DNA of 64,000 nt. It comes from Aspidapion aeneum. Taxonomy: Eukaryota; Arthropoda; Insecta; Coleoptera; Brentidae. Shown one piece after another: positions 30,702 to 41,442 of the stretch. Numbering within the stretch: position 1 is the stretch's first letter; each line of letters opens with the position of its first letter. The DNA lies in assembly GCA_963576565.1 (NCBI GenBank), contig OY755047.1, positions 23,567,171-23,631,170 of the forward strand, given 5' to 3'. The notes under the pieces are model-generated. The model was not told where the DNA came from, ran no database searches, and worked only from the letters and a program-made list of their open reading frames with translations. Position numbers and translations under genes: made by a program.

Positions 30702-33263
30702 CAGGGTGACCCGATCTTAAGAGACCAAACTTTACTAGCGTGTTGGGCGTTCAAAAATAATTAAAAAAAGTCTATACAACATAGGTCGAAAAATGTTTTG
30801 TAAAGAAAATACAGGGTGTCAAAGTTTTCTTAAAAAAAAAAGAAAAAAATTATTATCTCGAAAACTGCCTTGGACAACAACTTTAAATTTGGTACAGAAT
30901 AAAGGTTAATAGAGCTGCATACTTTTCTTTATAAAGCAACAATGTAGGCCCGCCACGGGCGTGCGCACGGGTGGTGACTTTTAGAATTTTTGAAGAAAAA
31001 AATGATACGCCAATGGATTTTTTTAAATTTTAAATTATTTTTAAGTTCACTGTCCAATTTAAGTAAAAAAATGTCACTTTACTTTTTTTCGTACAATGCT
31101 TCATTGTGGAGAAAAAAATTGAAAATGTTTAAATTTGTTGCAAAAAAAATAAAATAATTAAGCCAATAAATTTTTTTAATTAAAGAAACTACACAAATAA
31201 ATGGATTATTATTTATTAATTTAAAAACGCTTCAAAATGGTTGCCCCTCACTTCAATGCATTTATTACATCTTCGTCGAACTGCTCTGGTAGCAGCAGCA
31301 ATTTGTGCTGGAGTTATGGCTCTGCAACAAGCTTGGACTGATGCTATGAGGTCATCCCTGTTTCTTGGTGGGTTTCTGTACACCATTTCTTTCAAAGTCC
31401 CCCAAAGAAAAAAATCTAGGGGGGTGAGGTCGGGTGACCTAGCAGGCCAATCCGTTGGGCCCCCTCTACCTATCCATCGGTTAGGATAATTATTGTTTAG
31501 CCAATCACGCACTTCTATGCCAAAATGGGCTGGGCACCCATCCAATTGGAATTGCATTCTTCTTCGGGTAAGAATGGGTAGCTCATCCAAGTAATTAAAC
31601 AAATGATTTTGAAGCAAATCCAAAAATACTTGTGCTTTTTCTCTGTTTGGCAAAAAATGGAGTCCTATGAGAGAATTCCCAATTAACCCTACCCACACAT
31701 TAACACTAAACCTATTTTGAAAATTATCTTCGACCATTGCGTGAGGATTTGCATGTGCCCAAAGGTGGGTATTATGAATGTTAAATATCCCACATCGTGT
31801 AAACATGGCTTCATCCGTCCACAAAATGAATTGTGAAAAGTTTCTGTCAACTTCAATGGCATGCGAAAACCATTCACAAAATTGGATACGCCTTTCTGCA
31901 TCTCCAGGAAGTAATTCTTGGGTACGCGATAAATGAAAAGCACGTCTACCGTCAAACTTCAACGTTCTTCGGATGATTTCTCTTGGAATGCGCAACTCGT
32001 TAGAAGCTCTTCTCACGCTTGTTGATGGGTCGTTGTCAAAATGAGCCAAAATTGCATTCTATCGTCCTGGAGCATGATTGTTCTCTTGATCTCTTATTCC
32101 ATGAAAAGTTCCTGTTTGTCTTAAATTCTGGTGTAGTCTTTGAAATACTCTCTGATGTGGAAGGCGTCTATTGGGAAATGCTTCGGCGTATAACATTCTG
32201 GCTGCACGAGAATTTCCAGCTGCACGTCCATAATAAAAATGAATATCAGCATATTCTTCATTTGTAAAATTTAACGGCATTATGTATCAGGTTTTAATAT
32301 TACAAATGCTTTAAAATGAAAAGACAAATTTTGACAAGTGTAATAACAACCAAACAAAGAAGCCTAACAACCGTCAAAATAAAGAACTTAAAAAGTGAAC
32401 TGAACGTTAACAAAAATTTACCACCTACTACTAATTTACTTATTACCTTATTTAAAAATTTTTTACTAGCTTTGACTTTTTTATGGGATTTACGAAAAAT
32501 GCTGTTTTTTGTTTTTTTTTATTGGTAAAATCTTTAGGTGCAGATAAAACGATTTTTATTTTTAACTTTAAGACGACGCATCCTACAAAAAAAAGCAAAG
32601 AGACATTTTTTAACCTAAATTAGACTGTGAATTCAAAAATTCATTTAAAACATAAAAAAACCATTGGCGTAACATGTTTTCTTCAAATAATCTCAGCACC
32701 CGTGCGCACGCCCCTGGCAAACCAAAATTTTTGCTTAATAAAGAAAAGTGTGCAGCTCTATTAAATTAAAGAATCCAGTTATGTAGTTTCTTCAATTCAA
32801 TAACTTAATTATTTTATTTTTTTTGCAACAAATTTAAACATTTTCAATTTTTTTCTCCACAATGAAGCATTGTACGAAAAAAAGTAAGGTGACATTTTTT
32901 TACTTAAATTGGACAGTGAACTCAAAAATAATTTAAAATTTAAAAAAATCTATTGGCGTATCATTTTTTTCTTTAAAAATTCTAAAAGTCACCACCCGTG
33001 CGCACGCCCGTGGCGGGCCTACATTGTTGCTTTATAAAGAAAAGTATGCAGCTCTATTAACCTTTATTCTGTACCAAATTTAAAGTTGTTGTCCAAGGTA
33101 GTTTTCTAGATAATAATTTTTTTCTTTTTTTTAAAGAAAACTTTGACACCCTGTATTTTCTTTACAAAACATATTTCGACCTATGTTGTATAGACTTTTT
33201 TTAATTATTTTTGAACGCCCAACACGCTGGTAAAGTTTGGTCCCTTAAGATCGGGTCACCCTG
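30702..33263 (-). mobile_element. 2562-bp rosa-like (DD41D) mariner with about 490-bp terminal repeats
   Basis: The termini CAGGGTGACCCGATCTTAAG and the complement ending CGGGTCACCCTG are followed inward by about 490 bp of inverted similarity (30702-31196 against about 32772-33263), unusually long for mariner. The left flank is TA; the right flank reads TG then TA, a likely mutated duplication. A second CAGGGTGTC block lies about 110 bp inside each end. The block around GTGCGCACG occurs in both arms and a third time inside the right part (near 32702), as an extra degenerate copy of the subterminal region (about 32570-32765). The transposase gene lies between on the minus strand. Confidence 0.9.
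31216..32280 (-). pseudogene. DD41D mariner-family transposase, one premature stop
   Basis: The frame reads through 355 codons (MPLNFTNEEYADIHFYYGRA to ...EVRGNHFEAFLN) except for a single in-frame TAG at codon 74 (32061-32059). The N-terminal 110 residues form a helix-turn-helix region (AEAFPNRRLPHQRVFQRLHQ; SVRRASNELRIPREIIRRTL). The catalytic triad is visible: D156 in LWTDEAMF, D247 in QLDGCPAH and D289 in SPDLTPLDFFLWG, with 41 residues between the last two. DD41D spacing is that of the rosa group within IS630/Tc1/mariner. The length fits a complete enzyme, so the copy is recent or only just inactivated. It would act on the long terminal repeats around it. Confidence 0.9.
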
Positions 33264-35235
33264 TGTATGTCTGATATAATGATGTTCTTGGTGCCTCTAT
33301 TTTGACAGTAAATTGATGGTTACCGTCTGTTTGACCTGTTCGCCTAGTAGGTGCTACTCCCGGGGGGATCATACGTGCCAACTCTTCAGAGCATTTTCCG
33401 TGATAATACCTGTAGAAGAGAGATAGATCGCCCACAGTTCTTCGATGTTCGAGACTATCCAAGCTACGGGTAAGTGCGGCGTCATAGATCAGCTTGATAG
33501 CTCGTTTTTGCACGGTGTTCAAAAGCATTAAGGTATGTTTGGGTGCCGCACTCCATACATGTGAGCAGTACTCCACAGTTGGTCGAATCTGGGCTTTGTA
33601 GAGTGTCAGCAGTTGGCTTGGTGTATACAGATGTCTTGTACGAAATAGCACCCCAAGCTTTTGGGACGCCCTTTTAGCTATATCTGCCACGTGACTGTGC
33701 CAAGACATGTTGGTCTCTGCAGTGACTCCTAAGATGTTTAACTGGCTCTGCAATGTGACAGCACTTCCAGATAGCATGATGTTTGGCTCACCAGTGCTGG
33801 TCTTTTTTAAAAACAGGGCTGCTTTGGTTTTCTGCGCGTTGAACTGTACAAGGTTTTTGTTGCCCCAGTCTTCTATTATCTCCAGGTCGTTATTTATCTG
33901 CGATATTTGAGTTAGTCTAAGATGATCGAATTCACGTGCGGATAGACACTGAGTGGGTGGTATGACGGAGGAGACTACATTGCCATCATCTACAAAGCAA
34001 TAAAGTGGATTTACTGTTTTATGTATGAGGTCATTTATGTAAATCAGAAAAAGTGTTGGCGAAAGGATTGCTCCCTGTGGCACACCAGCATTTATTTGGT
34101 AAGAGTTGGAGTTCCGGCCATCCAGTGCAACATAAATGGATCTATCCTTAAGGTAACTTTCAAACCAGGTGCAAAGTTTCGGCGACAATTCCATTGCTTT
34201 GAGCTTGTGGAGCAGATTTTCATGCCAGACTTTATCGAATGCTTTAGATATATCTAAGGCAATTGTTCTTGTTTCGTCCCGTAACTCAATCGCTTTTTGC
34301 CATAAGTGAGTGACGTATGTAAGTAAATCGCCAGTTGACCTATATTTTCGAAATCCGTATTGCTTGTCGTTGATAATTTTGTACTTTTCTAAGTACTTGG
34401 TTAGGTGATTGTTCACAACTCTTTCCATTACTTTTGATATCACCAGAAGTAGAGCAATTGGTCTATAGTTTAACGGATCTGTCTTTTTTCCTTTCTTTGG
34501 AATAGGTTGTACTGCGGCAGACTTCCATGATGATGGATATACTCCTTGCCTGTAAGATAAATTGAATAATTTAGGGAAAGTTGGGTTGAGTTCGTTAACA
34601 CAATTTTTGAGTACTATCGTGGGAATGCCATCTGGACCCATTGCTTTGTTTGTATCCAACTTTTTAAGGGATTTTCGTATTTCTCTGTGACAAAAAGGTA
34701 CCCTTTTGTCTGGCATACTGTGGGAAACCCTATCAATGAACGGTGGAGTTTTTCCATTTGGCACTGTTAGGTTTGAGTTGTGGGAAAAGATTTTGGCCAG
34801 CATATTGGCTTTTTCCTGTGATGTTGTGGCTAAGTGAGTATTTTTATCTGTAAGTGGTGGTATGGATGACTTGGTGAAGTTTGATCCAACAGCTTTTGCA
34901 AGAGACCAAAAGGACCTAGAACTACTTGGACAATTCAGCAATCTGTTTTTTATTCTTGGATTGTATGTTTCTTTGGCGGCGTCAATAGTAATTTTGCAAC
35001 TATTTCTGGTTTCTATAAATTCTGTGTGGTTTTGAGCGGTTTGTTGTCGTTTCCAAAGGTTATATGCTCTGTGTTTTTTCTGTACAGCCGTTTGACACTG
35101 GCTGTTGAACCAAGGTTTTGCATTTGCTCTGCGTTTCATTGTATGTGGGATATATGCATCCATTCCAGATAAAATTACTTTTGTTATTTCATTACAGCAA
35201 ACAGTAGGATCAGCTGTTTTAAAGCAAACATCTTG
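33256..35235 (-). pseudogene. LINE reverse transcriptase domain
   Basis: An open frame of 635 codons from 35163 contains the reverse-transcriptase boxes in order: NKAMGPDGIPTIVLKNC, YRPIALLLVISKVMERVVN, QYGFRKYRSTGDLL, TIALDISKAFDKVWHENLL (Asp304), NAGVPQGAILSPTLFLIYIN and CFVDDGN (Asp392-Asp393; FVDD instead of YADD, a tolerated variant in this group). The C-terminal LGVTAETNMSWHSHVADIAK and YCSHVWSAAPKHTLMLLNTV blocks are usual for Jockey/CR1-group LINEs. The same frame extends upstream to 35238-35236, where a TGA replaces what looks like a Trp codon. The downstream stop at 33258-33256 is supplied by the inserted mariner end. Confidence 0.9.
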
Positions 35236-36118
35236 TCATGGAAAATCCAGGTAAAGCTGTTTAAGGTCATTCCATTTTGGCCACATTTTACGAGGAAGTG
35301 ATTGTTGGCTTGGTGGTATGAGCATTTCGCACTTTGTTATTCTAAGTTTATGGTCGGATGAACCAAGTGGGGGATCTACTTGAATTGTGTACGGGTCAAG
35401 TTTTGTAGTTAGGAACAAGTCTAAAAGCGCTGCAAATTCACCCCTTTCTGAGATACGGGTAGGTTCATCGACAAGCTGCGTTAGACCACAACTTATGGCA
35501 AAAGCTTCTGCTTCCCTGCCTTCATTATCTGTTTTGTTGTGGTGTTTTAGCCAGGGTATATTGTGGACGTTGAAATCGCCTAAAAAAACAATTTCAGCAT
35601 GTGGATAGTTAGAATGTATACTATCACAGTTTTCGGATAATGTTGCGAAAAAGTTTTGGTACTCGGTGTTACTTGGCGGTCGGTAGAGGCAGCAGATGAA
35701 CTTGGTCGATGACTTTGAGGTGAATTTTAGCCACATGATATCGAGGTTCGCTGGTTCTAGCTTCTCCTCTCGATGACATGAAAGGTCATTTTTAATGTAC
35801 ACACAGATCCCCAAAATTATGTCGAAATCGGTGGTGTAGGTCATAGCCGGGATAAAGATAGCTCACAATAGGTGTTGCAAAACTGATTTTAGTTTCAGTG
35901 AGAACAAGGATGTCAGGTCTTTGTTCTTCAAGATGTTGGTGAACTGAATTCATGTTGGTACTTAATCCTCTTATATTGCTAAAATTAATTCTGAGTTGAG
36001 TTTTTGGTCTTCTTTTAATATCTTTGCATGAAGGACCCCCAGGATCACCCGACGCCCGGAGATCCGAGTAGTCGGGTATTTTACCTCCGGAATATTTTGA
36101 TCCTGGAGGCGCCATCAT
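35236..36118 (-). pseudogene. LINE apurinic-like endonuclease domain
   Basis: From an ATG at 36118 the product starts MMAPPGSKYSGGKIPDYSDL and enters the endonuclease fold: INFSNIRGLSTNMNSVHQHL (N of motif I), DILVLTETK (catalytic Glu), then after a one-base frameshift near 35820, GICVYIKNDL, LYRPPSN, AEIVFLGDFNVHNIPW (GDFN), LVDEPTRI, DLFLTT and PLGSSDH (SDH motif). All hallmark residues of the EEP endonuclease are present. A frameshift and the terminal TGA (35238-35236) are the only disruptions, so the copy is fairly young. Confidence 0.9.
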
Positions 36119-36253
36119 GCTATCTGTTACTCATTGTTGGAACCGGACTGCCAGCGCAGTAGCGGAACGTGGTGATACCACTTAGCGCTACTCAGTTCTG
36201 GCATGGTGGTATCTCACCGGTCGACGCCCAATGAGTAAAAGCGTCTATCACCT

Positions 36254-36954
36254 CCTGCCACCGATTTGAGTTGGAAAATTGTCTGCAATAAGGGGACAGT
36301 ACCAATAAGTAAAAACGAAAACGATAAGGACTTAGACGATGATTTCCGCGTCCAATACAAAGGATTTTTTGCAAATATATGTCCATTGTAGTTAAAAAGA
36401 CAAAAAATAAAATTACAAACCCAATAAACACCCCAGTGCCCAGTCATGCTCAAGCACCTTTCAAATTCTGTAGATAACATGTGTAAAGGGATAAAGACTT
36501 TAATAATGACCTTTGTCTCGTTTTCTAATGTCTGTCTGTCAGACTGTAAACGGAAAAATAATATTCGACCCTGTAATAATCTAAAAAGATTAAATGAAAA
36601 TGTTCAATTTTAAGTTTTGTAAGATTCCGCTGGAAAAGAAACATTGAATGGCATTTTGTCTGTATAGGTCTTACATAACGTTAGTTAATACAAATTCCTT
36701 GACCCATTTCTTTTTAATTTATATATCTACTCATTCGGCAAAGAAGTTGGAGGTCAGTTTTTCTTTGCAGTGCTGCCGTCGGACAATGCAGCTCAAAATA
36801 GGATTTTTAGACAAAAATTAATATTAATTGTTTTTTCATATGATTATGCGGAAAATAAAGTTTTTCACACGCTAGACAACCTATTAAAAAGCGTTTCGCA
36901 CAGAATGTGTGAAAAAGGTTTTGCCACACTACAAATTTGGGGGGGGGGATTAAG
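36254..36954. other. LINE flank and no recognised gene
   Basis: 36265-36325 matches the block at 20385-20440. A segment near 36473-36515 (TGTGTAAAGGGATAAAGACTT) resembles 61813-61835, so a repeat fragment is present. Otherwise nothing was recognised; a G-run lies at 36941-36949. Confidence 0.4.
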
Positions 36955-37605
36955 AAATTTTCATAAAATCATCTGGATTGGTAATCTTTCTTCGTTCATC
37001 CGTTGTACATGGGTGTACCATATTAGTTGTATTTTAGTGATGTCATCCGTTACGCTTCCCTCGATTCCCATTCTTTCTTTTATGATCTTATTTCTTATAT
37101 GATCTGTTCTAGATATTCTTAATGATCTTTTTGTTGCACCCATTTCGACACTTTCCATTTTTGCTTTGTATTTTTCTGTTACGCGATAAGTCTCTATTCC
37201 ATACAACAGTGCGTTTTTCACCATTACTTCATATATGTTAAATTTTACATTCTTTTTTATCTCCCTGCTCTATAAAATACTGTTATCCAATAACCTTTTT
37301 TCTTTTACTATCCTTTTTTCTAGTTCTTTACAGTCTGTTCCTGCCTTATCAAATTCGACACTCAAGTATACATACTCATTGCATGGAGATATTGTTTGTC
37401 CATTGTCTAGTTCTAACTCACTTGGTTCGTTTCTAATCACAAGTACTGTGTCTTGCCCACGTTTACTGTTAACCCACACTTTTAGTATTCTTCTGTTAAC
37501 TTTCTCGTCATATACTCGATGTCTTTTTATCATTAGGTACAATTACTTGGTCGTCAGCAAACTGTAGTGTATATATGGTATTTGTAATCAACACGTCCAA
37601 AAAAT
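36955..37605 (-). pseudogene. RTE-like LINE fragment, RT palm to C-terminus
   Basis: On the minus strand a block near 37560 reads LQFADDQVIV (palm FADD). It is followed after a frameshift by VYDEKVNRRILKVWVNSKRG, CNEYVYLSVEFDKAGTDCKE, LEKRIVKEKRLLDN, then ALLYGIETYRVTEKYKAKME, SVEMGATKRSLRISRTDHIR and NKIIKERMGIEGSVTDDITK with LIWYTHVQRMNEERLP. This is the normal order of the family whose inverted, twin-primed copy lies at 13.5-14.1 kb. Both ends are truncated and at least two frame changes are present. Confidence 0.8.
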
Positions 37606-37663
37606 CTACATAGTTGAGTTTGTGCAGACGAACTGCTTTGATTTCTAGAGACGGGTGTAGCTG

Positions 37664-38400
37664 GCTTTAAGTGGCTCAGGTTGTACCAAGGCCAACACAA
37701 AAATAGAGGCCACGACCCTGAAAAAATCAGCTGTTCTCCGAGGGCTAAATTTTACATTGGTTCTTATGGGAGGTCAGACTTTTTTTTATGATATTTTCAA
37801 AATGGCACTACAGATTTTCGCGAGAATTCAGTGAAATATTCTCAGACACCATCCCCATATCCCACCAAACTTTTATAAGGAAACAACATTATTAAAAGGT
37901 TAAAATCTTCAAGATTTAGCATTCCTTATTTTGAATTTAAATTACCCGCCATGTACCACATGGAACCTGTCAGTGGCGTATATAGAAAAAAGTTTCGGGG
38001 TGGGCCCGAGACAGTTTTGGGGGGGGGCCGAGACCTCATGAGGCTGTATATACACGCCGCTGGAACCTGTTATATTTGACATGTATTTGACTTTGTCATT
38101 TGTGATTGTCACATTCGCTTCTGCTTTAAACTTAATTTTTGTGTGGGCTAATGAAGCGGCTCTAAAAAATTAAGGATTACTATAGATTAAAAAAAAAATG
38201 TTATGAAAGAATATAGTAAAAACAATCACAAAACCGGCTTCATTTAAAAAAAAATCAAATATGCATGAACCGTCATTCCAACTTCAATATTTTAAAGACA
38301 ATCAGCTGTGTCGTAACGTGACCATCAAAAAAAAATCAGCCCCGGATGTGACGTCAACAAAGTGGAGGATCGTGGCCCGTCCTGGGTTTAAGCGGGTCAA
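37664..38400 (+). mobile_element. Non-autonomous inverted-repeat element Q, copy 1
   Basis: The left end has AAGGCCAACACAAAAATAGA, GGCCACGACCCTG and AATCAGCTGTT. The right end has GACAATCAGCTG, AATCAGCCCCGGA and GGATCGTGGCCC as a diverged complement. The interior blocks AAATTTTACATTGG, TTCAGTGAAATATTCTCAGA and TTAAAATCTTCAAGATTTAG recur in copy 2 at 61.84-62.99 kb. It is non-coding and contains a 92-bp hAT MITE at 37971-38062. Confidence 0.6.
37971..38062. mobile_element. 92-bp hAT MITE with perfect 8-bp duplication
   Basis: The ends CAGTGGCGTATATA and the complement of TATATACACGCCGCTG form short terminal repeats. The element is flanked by GAACCTGT on both sides (37963-37970 and 38063-38070). 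Copy 2 of the host repeat, near 62045-62080, lacks the insertion and reads through, providing an empty site. An 8-bp duplication with CAGTGGCG ends indicates the hAT superfamily; the 52.0-kb element has related ends. Confidence 0.85.
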
Positions 38401-40051
38401 AAAGTCAATATAAGTATATACTTATGTATCACTTGCCAGTTTATTTTAAGATAAGTGTGTTATATTTTTCGGGAATTTCTCTGGGGACTTTTTTGCTACA
38501 ACTTACCGCTTTTGACTGGGTTTTTGTAAGAAAAAGGTCCTTAGGGGTTTATTCATTTATCAGGTTCAACAAGGGATGTAAGACGTTTCACAGGCATAGA
38601 TACTGAATCAATTATTAAGATGGATGGGATACAGCATTTTATTGATAGAACATAAAGTATTAAAGCGGTAATAAAATTTTATTTGTCTTAGTACAGAGGT
38701 TTATAAAATAAGCCAAAATTTACCCACATAGCACAATCACGTGTTTAACAAGTAAAACGTTGATTTTAAAAGCTGTTTGGCTTTTAAATAAAACATAATG
38801 TATGTATAGAGATTTTGTCTTGCCTTGAACGCCATCTTTTAAAATTGTCTTGAATGTTGTAGTCTTATACTAGTGAAATGTTAGAACTTCCTTTCGCGTC
38901 ACTTTTAATTAGAAAAAAATTTATTGAAAAAATGTGTCAAAAAAGACGCAGAAAGTTTATACAGTGGGCTTTTAGAACAGCCTCTCGCGCCTCTTTTTGA
39001 TTCAAAAATATATAGAGAAAAAACGCGATAAAATAATACGCAAAATGTTAGTAGGTTTAGTCCTTATCTAGTAGCCTTTTAGAACATGTTGTGGAGAACT
39101 TTTCAAGTGTAAATTTGGAACATGAAAATAACGAGGGTATAAAAGACGTTGTATACACAGCGCCAGAAACTTCAGCAAAAATTAAATTTTTGTATAGCTT
39201 GATTCCTTCTTGTTTTATGTTATCGTTAACCATGCAGATTTAACAAAACAAATATTGCATGGTATGAAGTTGTTTTCTAGTAAAAAAACTTTATTATTTT
39301 TGTTCACGTTAATTTAACATTGATGTGATTTTTGCACTATGTGGGTAAATAGCTATTTTCCTAAGTGTGCGTAAAAATCTTCTTGTTTCGCACGAGACTT
39401 TCTCGTCGTGTAGTTAAGCATTTAATTATGAAAAAAATATTTTCCGCAATTGTTAATGGATCAATTTTATTGTTTTTTCTAAAAGCGTAAGGAAAATTGA
39501 AAATTAAATAATAATGTCTTTCTGAAAATTTCAATTTTATTACCAAAGGCGCGGTAGATTTAAAATATTTTATTAGAAAAGACACGGTAGATTAAAAATA
39601 AACAAACAACCTATTTGCACTTAGCAAAACGTGTAGCTACAAAGATATTATATTTCAAAGGCAACAACAAAGTTTGTCTTTTAAGTTTTGCATACACAGC
39701 TGGAATAAAACTTTATTGTTTCTCGAAGGCTTTATTGTTTCTCGAACTATTTTCGACGAAAATGAATGCACTTTTGCAGGCGCACAAACCAGTTGTCAAA
39801 GTCCACTCGCTTGTTGGTACTGTCAAAATTGCATTTGTAACAAAACGGGATTTAAATATAAATGGTAGTTTTTTCATTAATAAGTTTTTTAAATATTTTT
39901 AGTTTAATATTGTTTTTGACATCAACAAGCATTAATTACCTGCAGGACTAGGTTAGGAAGAAGTAAAATTTATGCCAACACAAGCGACTTATTTTTTGAC
40001 ATATTTTCTGGTTCGCTGTACTTTAAGAAATGTTGCATTCGGCTAATATGT
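38401..40051. other. No recognised gene
   Basis: Only short frames of no recognisable family. Two overlapping plus-strand frames near 39615-39902 have no match I can name. No clear repeats. Confidence 0.3.
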
Positions 40052-40059
40052 CCTTTGAG

Positions 40060-40784
40060 CGAGGGGTCATCAGCTTTCAACAGTACTGTACAAATTTCAC
40101 AACAGGACCCGACAGTACCACGACAGGACCCAACAGTACTCGACAGTACACGACAGTACCCAACAGTACTCGATAGTACACGACAGGACCCAACAGTACC
40201 CGACAGTACCCGACAGTACTCGACAGTACACGACAGTACACGACAGTACCCAACAGTACTCGACAGTACACGATAGGACCCAACAGTACACGACAGTACA
40301 CGACAGTACCCGACAGTACTCGACAGTACACGACAGTACCCAATAGTACTCGACAGTACACGATAGGACCCAACAGTACACGACAGTACTCGACACTACC
40401 CCCCAACCCCAACCAGTGGCGTAGATGCGAGAAGACATGATGACTTTTTTTTTTTTTTGGTCGGAAGTTTTTTGTTTTTTGAGCGCGCGCTTTGTCCCTG
40501 TCGGCCTTCCCCAAACAAGATGACCTTTTCTTTTTTTGCTCGCATGTTTTTGGAAGGGCGCGCTTTGTACCTCGCAACAGGACACAACAGTACTCGACAG
40601 TACCCAACAGTACACGACAGGACCCAACAGTACTCGACAGTACTCGACAGTACACGACAGTACCCAACAGTACTCGACAGTGCACGACAGTACCCAACAG
40701 TACTCAACAGGACCCAACAGTACACGTCAGGACCCAAGTCCTGTTGGACGCTGTACAAAATTTTAGGGTGCCGATGACCCCTCG
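40060..40784. mobile_element. 725-bp CGAGGGGT-ended element with decamer minisatellite
   Basis: The ends CGAGGGGTCATC and GATGACCCCTCG are perfect inverted repeats, flanked by a perfect 8-bp duplication CCTTTGAG (40052-40059, 40785-40792). Each end has TGTACA beginning 28 bp in. The interior holds a 10-bp tandem repeat (CGACAGTACN with CAACAGTACT and CGACAGGACC variants) at about 40098-40397 and 40576-40735, separated by about 178 bp of other sequence. The unit CAACAGTACT also occurs next to the left TGTACA. All frames of the repeat are open on both strands, which yields long spurious translations. The 8-bp duplication suggests hAT-type transposition. A second family member lies at 60224-60474. 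Confidence 0.9.
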
Positions 40785-40792
40785 CCTTTGAG

Positions 40793-41010
40793 CCACTAAC
40801 ATCAAAATAATTCATAATTTGTAATTGGAAACAAAATTGCTAAACTATTTTCAATTTTTATAAACACACTGTATAATAATATCGATTTTCATGCATCTTT
40901 GGATTACGCTGGTATTTTGTCTCTTTGTCTTTCTCGCCAAGGCAAGAAAGCTTAAGTTTCAGACCAATCAGCGGCAAGCTAAAAATGCCTAGAGAGCAGG
41001 GTGGCTGAGA
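40793..41010. other. No recognised feature
   Basis: Spacer between two 8-bp-duplication elements. It contains a second copy of the TTTTCATGCATCTTTGG half-palindrome seen near 8863. Confidence 0.3.
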
Positions 41011-41018
41011 CAAGAAAG

Positions 41019-41434
41019 TAGAGATGGGCCAACCTGCGATTTTAGTGGAGCAGTGACAAGACGTGACTGCTCCAGTCGCGTCACGGTGACAAATAGCAGT
41101 GATTTTTTGGAACAGTTTAACCAATATATTTAAATGCTGCACCTACAGCGAAATCGCATTCTAGAAAATTGGTCCCTACGCTGCGCTGAGCTGCCGCGGC
41201 AACGCGACGCGATAGTCAGAGCGAGCTGGGAAACAGTCACTGTAACTGTTTGGGAGCCCTTGCGATCGCGACTTGCTGCAACACCGAATGTGACGCGGGG
41301 GTTCGGTCGGGGCGCTCAGTGCCAGACTGTGACAAAATGTCACTGCTATTTCTTTCGGACCGGAGCAGACGGTGACTGCGACAGACGAGTCACAGTGACA
41401 AAGTCACAGTTCGGGAAATCGCAACCCACCTCTA
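41019..41434. mobile_element. 416-bp GC-rich hAT MITE
   Basis: The ends TAGAGATGGG and CCCACCTCTA are inverted repeats, flanked by a perfect 8-bp duplication CAAGAAAG (41011-41018, 41435-41442). Inverted similarity continues inward (TGCGATTT; GTGACTGCTCC-like; AATAGCAGTG). Base composition is much more GC-rich than the surroundings and includes many GTGACAAAGTCAC-like half palindromes. No transposase is encoded; the plus-strand frame across it is incidental. Confidence 0.85.
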
Positions 41435-41442
41435 CAAGAAAG

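Larger units (their letters stand above)
30557..36253 (-). mobile_element. Near full-length Jockey/CR1-group LINE, interrupted by mariner
   Basis: On the minus strand the element runs from a 5' leader (about 36253-36119) through an apurinic-like endonuclease (36118-35236) and reverse transcriptase (to 33256). It is then split by the mariner at 30702-33263, and its last coding stretch and 3' end lie at 30557-30701. Removing the mariner gives about 3.1 kb. The 3' end is a short A-run (CCGTAAAAAAAAACCCC). Outside the ends, 30539-30556 and 36265-36325 match adjacent parts of a block at 20356-20440. Either the LINE inserted into a copy of that block, or the block is a LINE derivative with the middle deleted. 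Confidence 0.8.

Noticed and set aside
40055..40815. Long open frames on both strands (up to 206 codons) across the decamer array
   Set aside because: All frames of the 10-bp repeat lack stops, so the translations are artefacts of repetition rather than genes.
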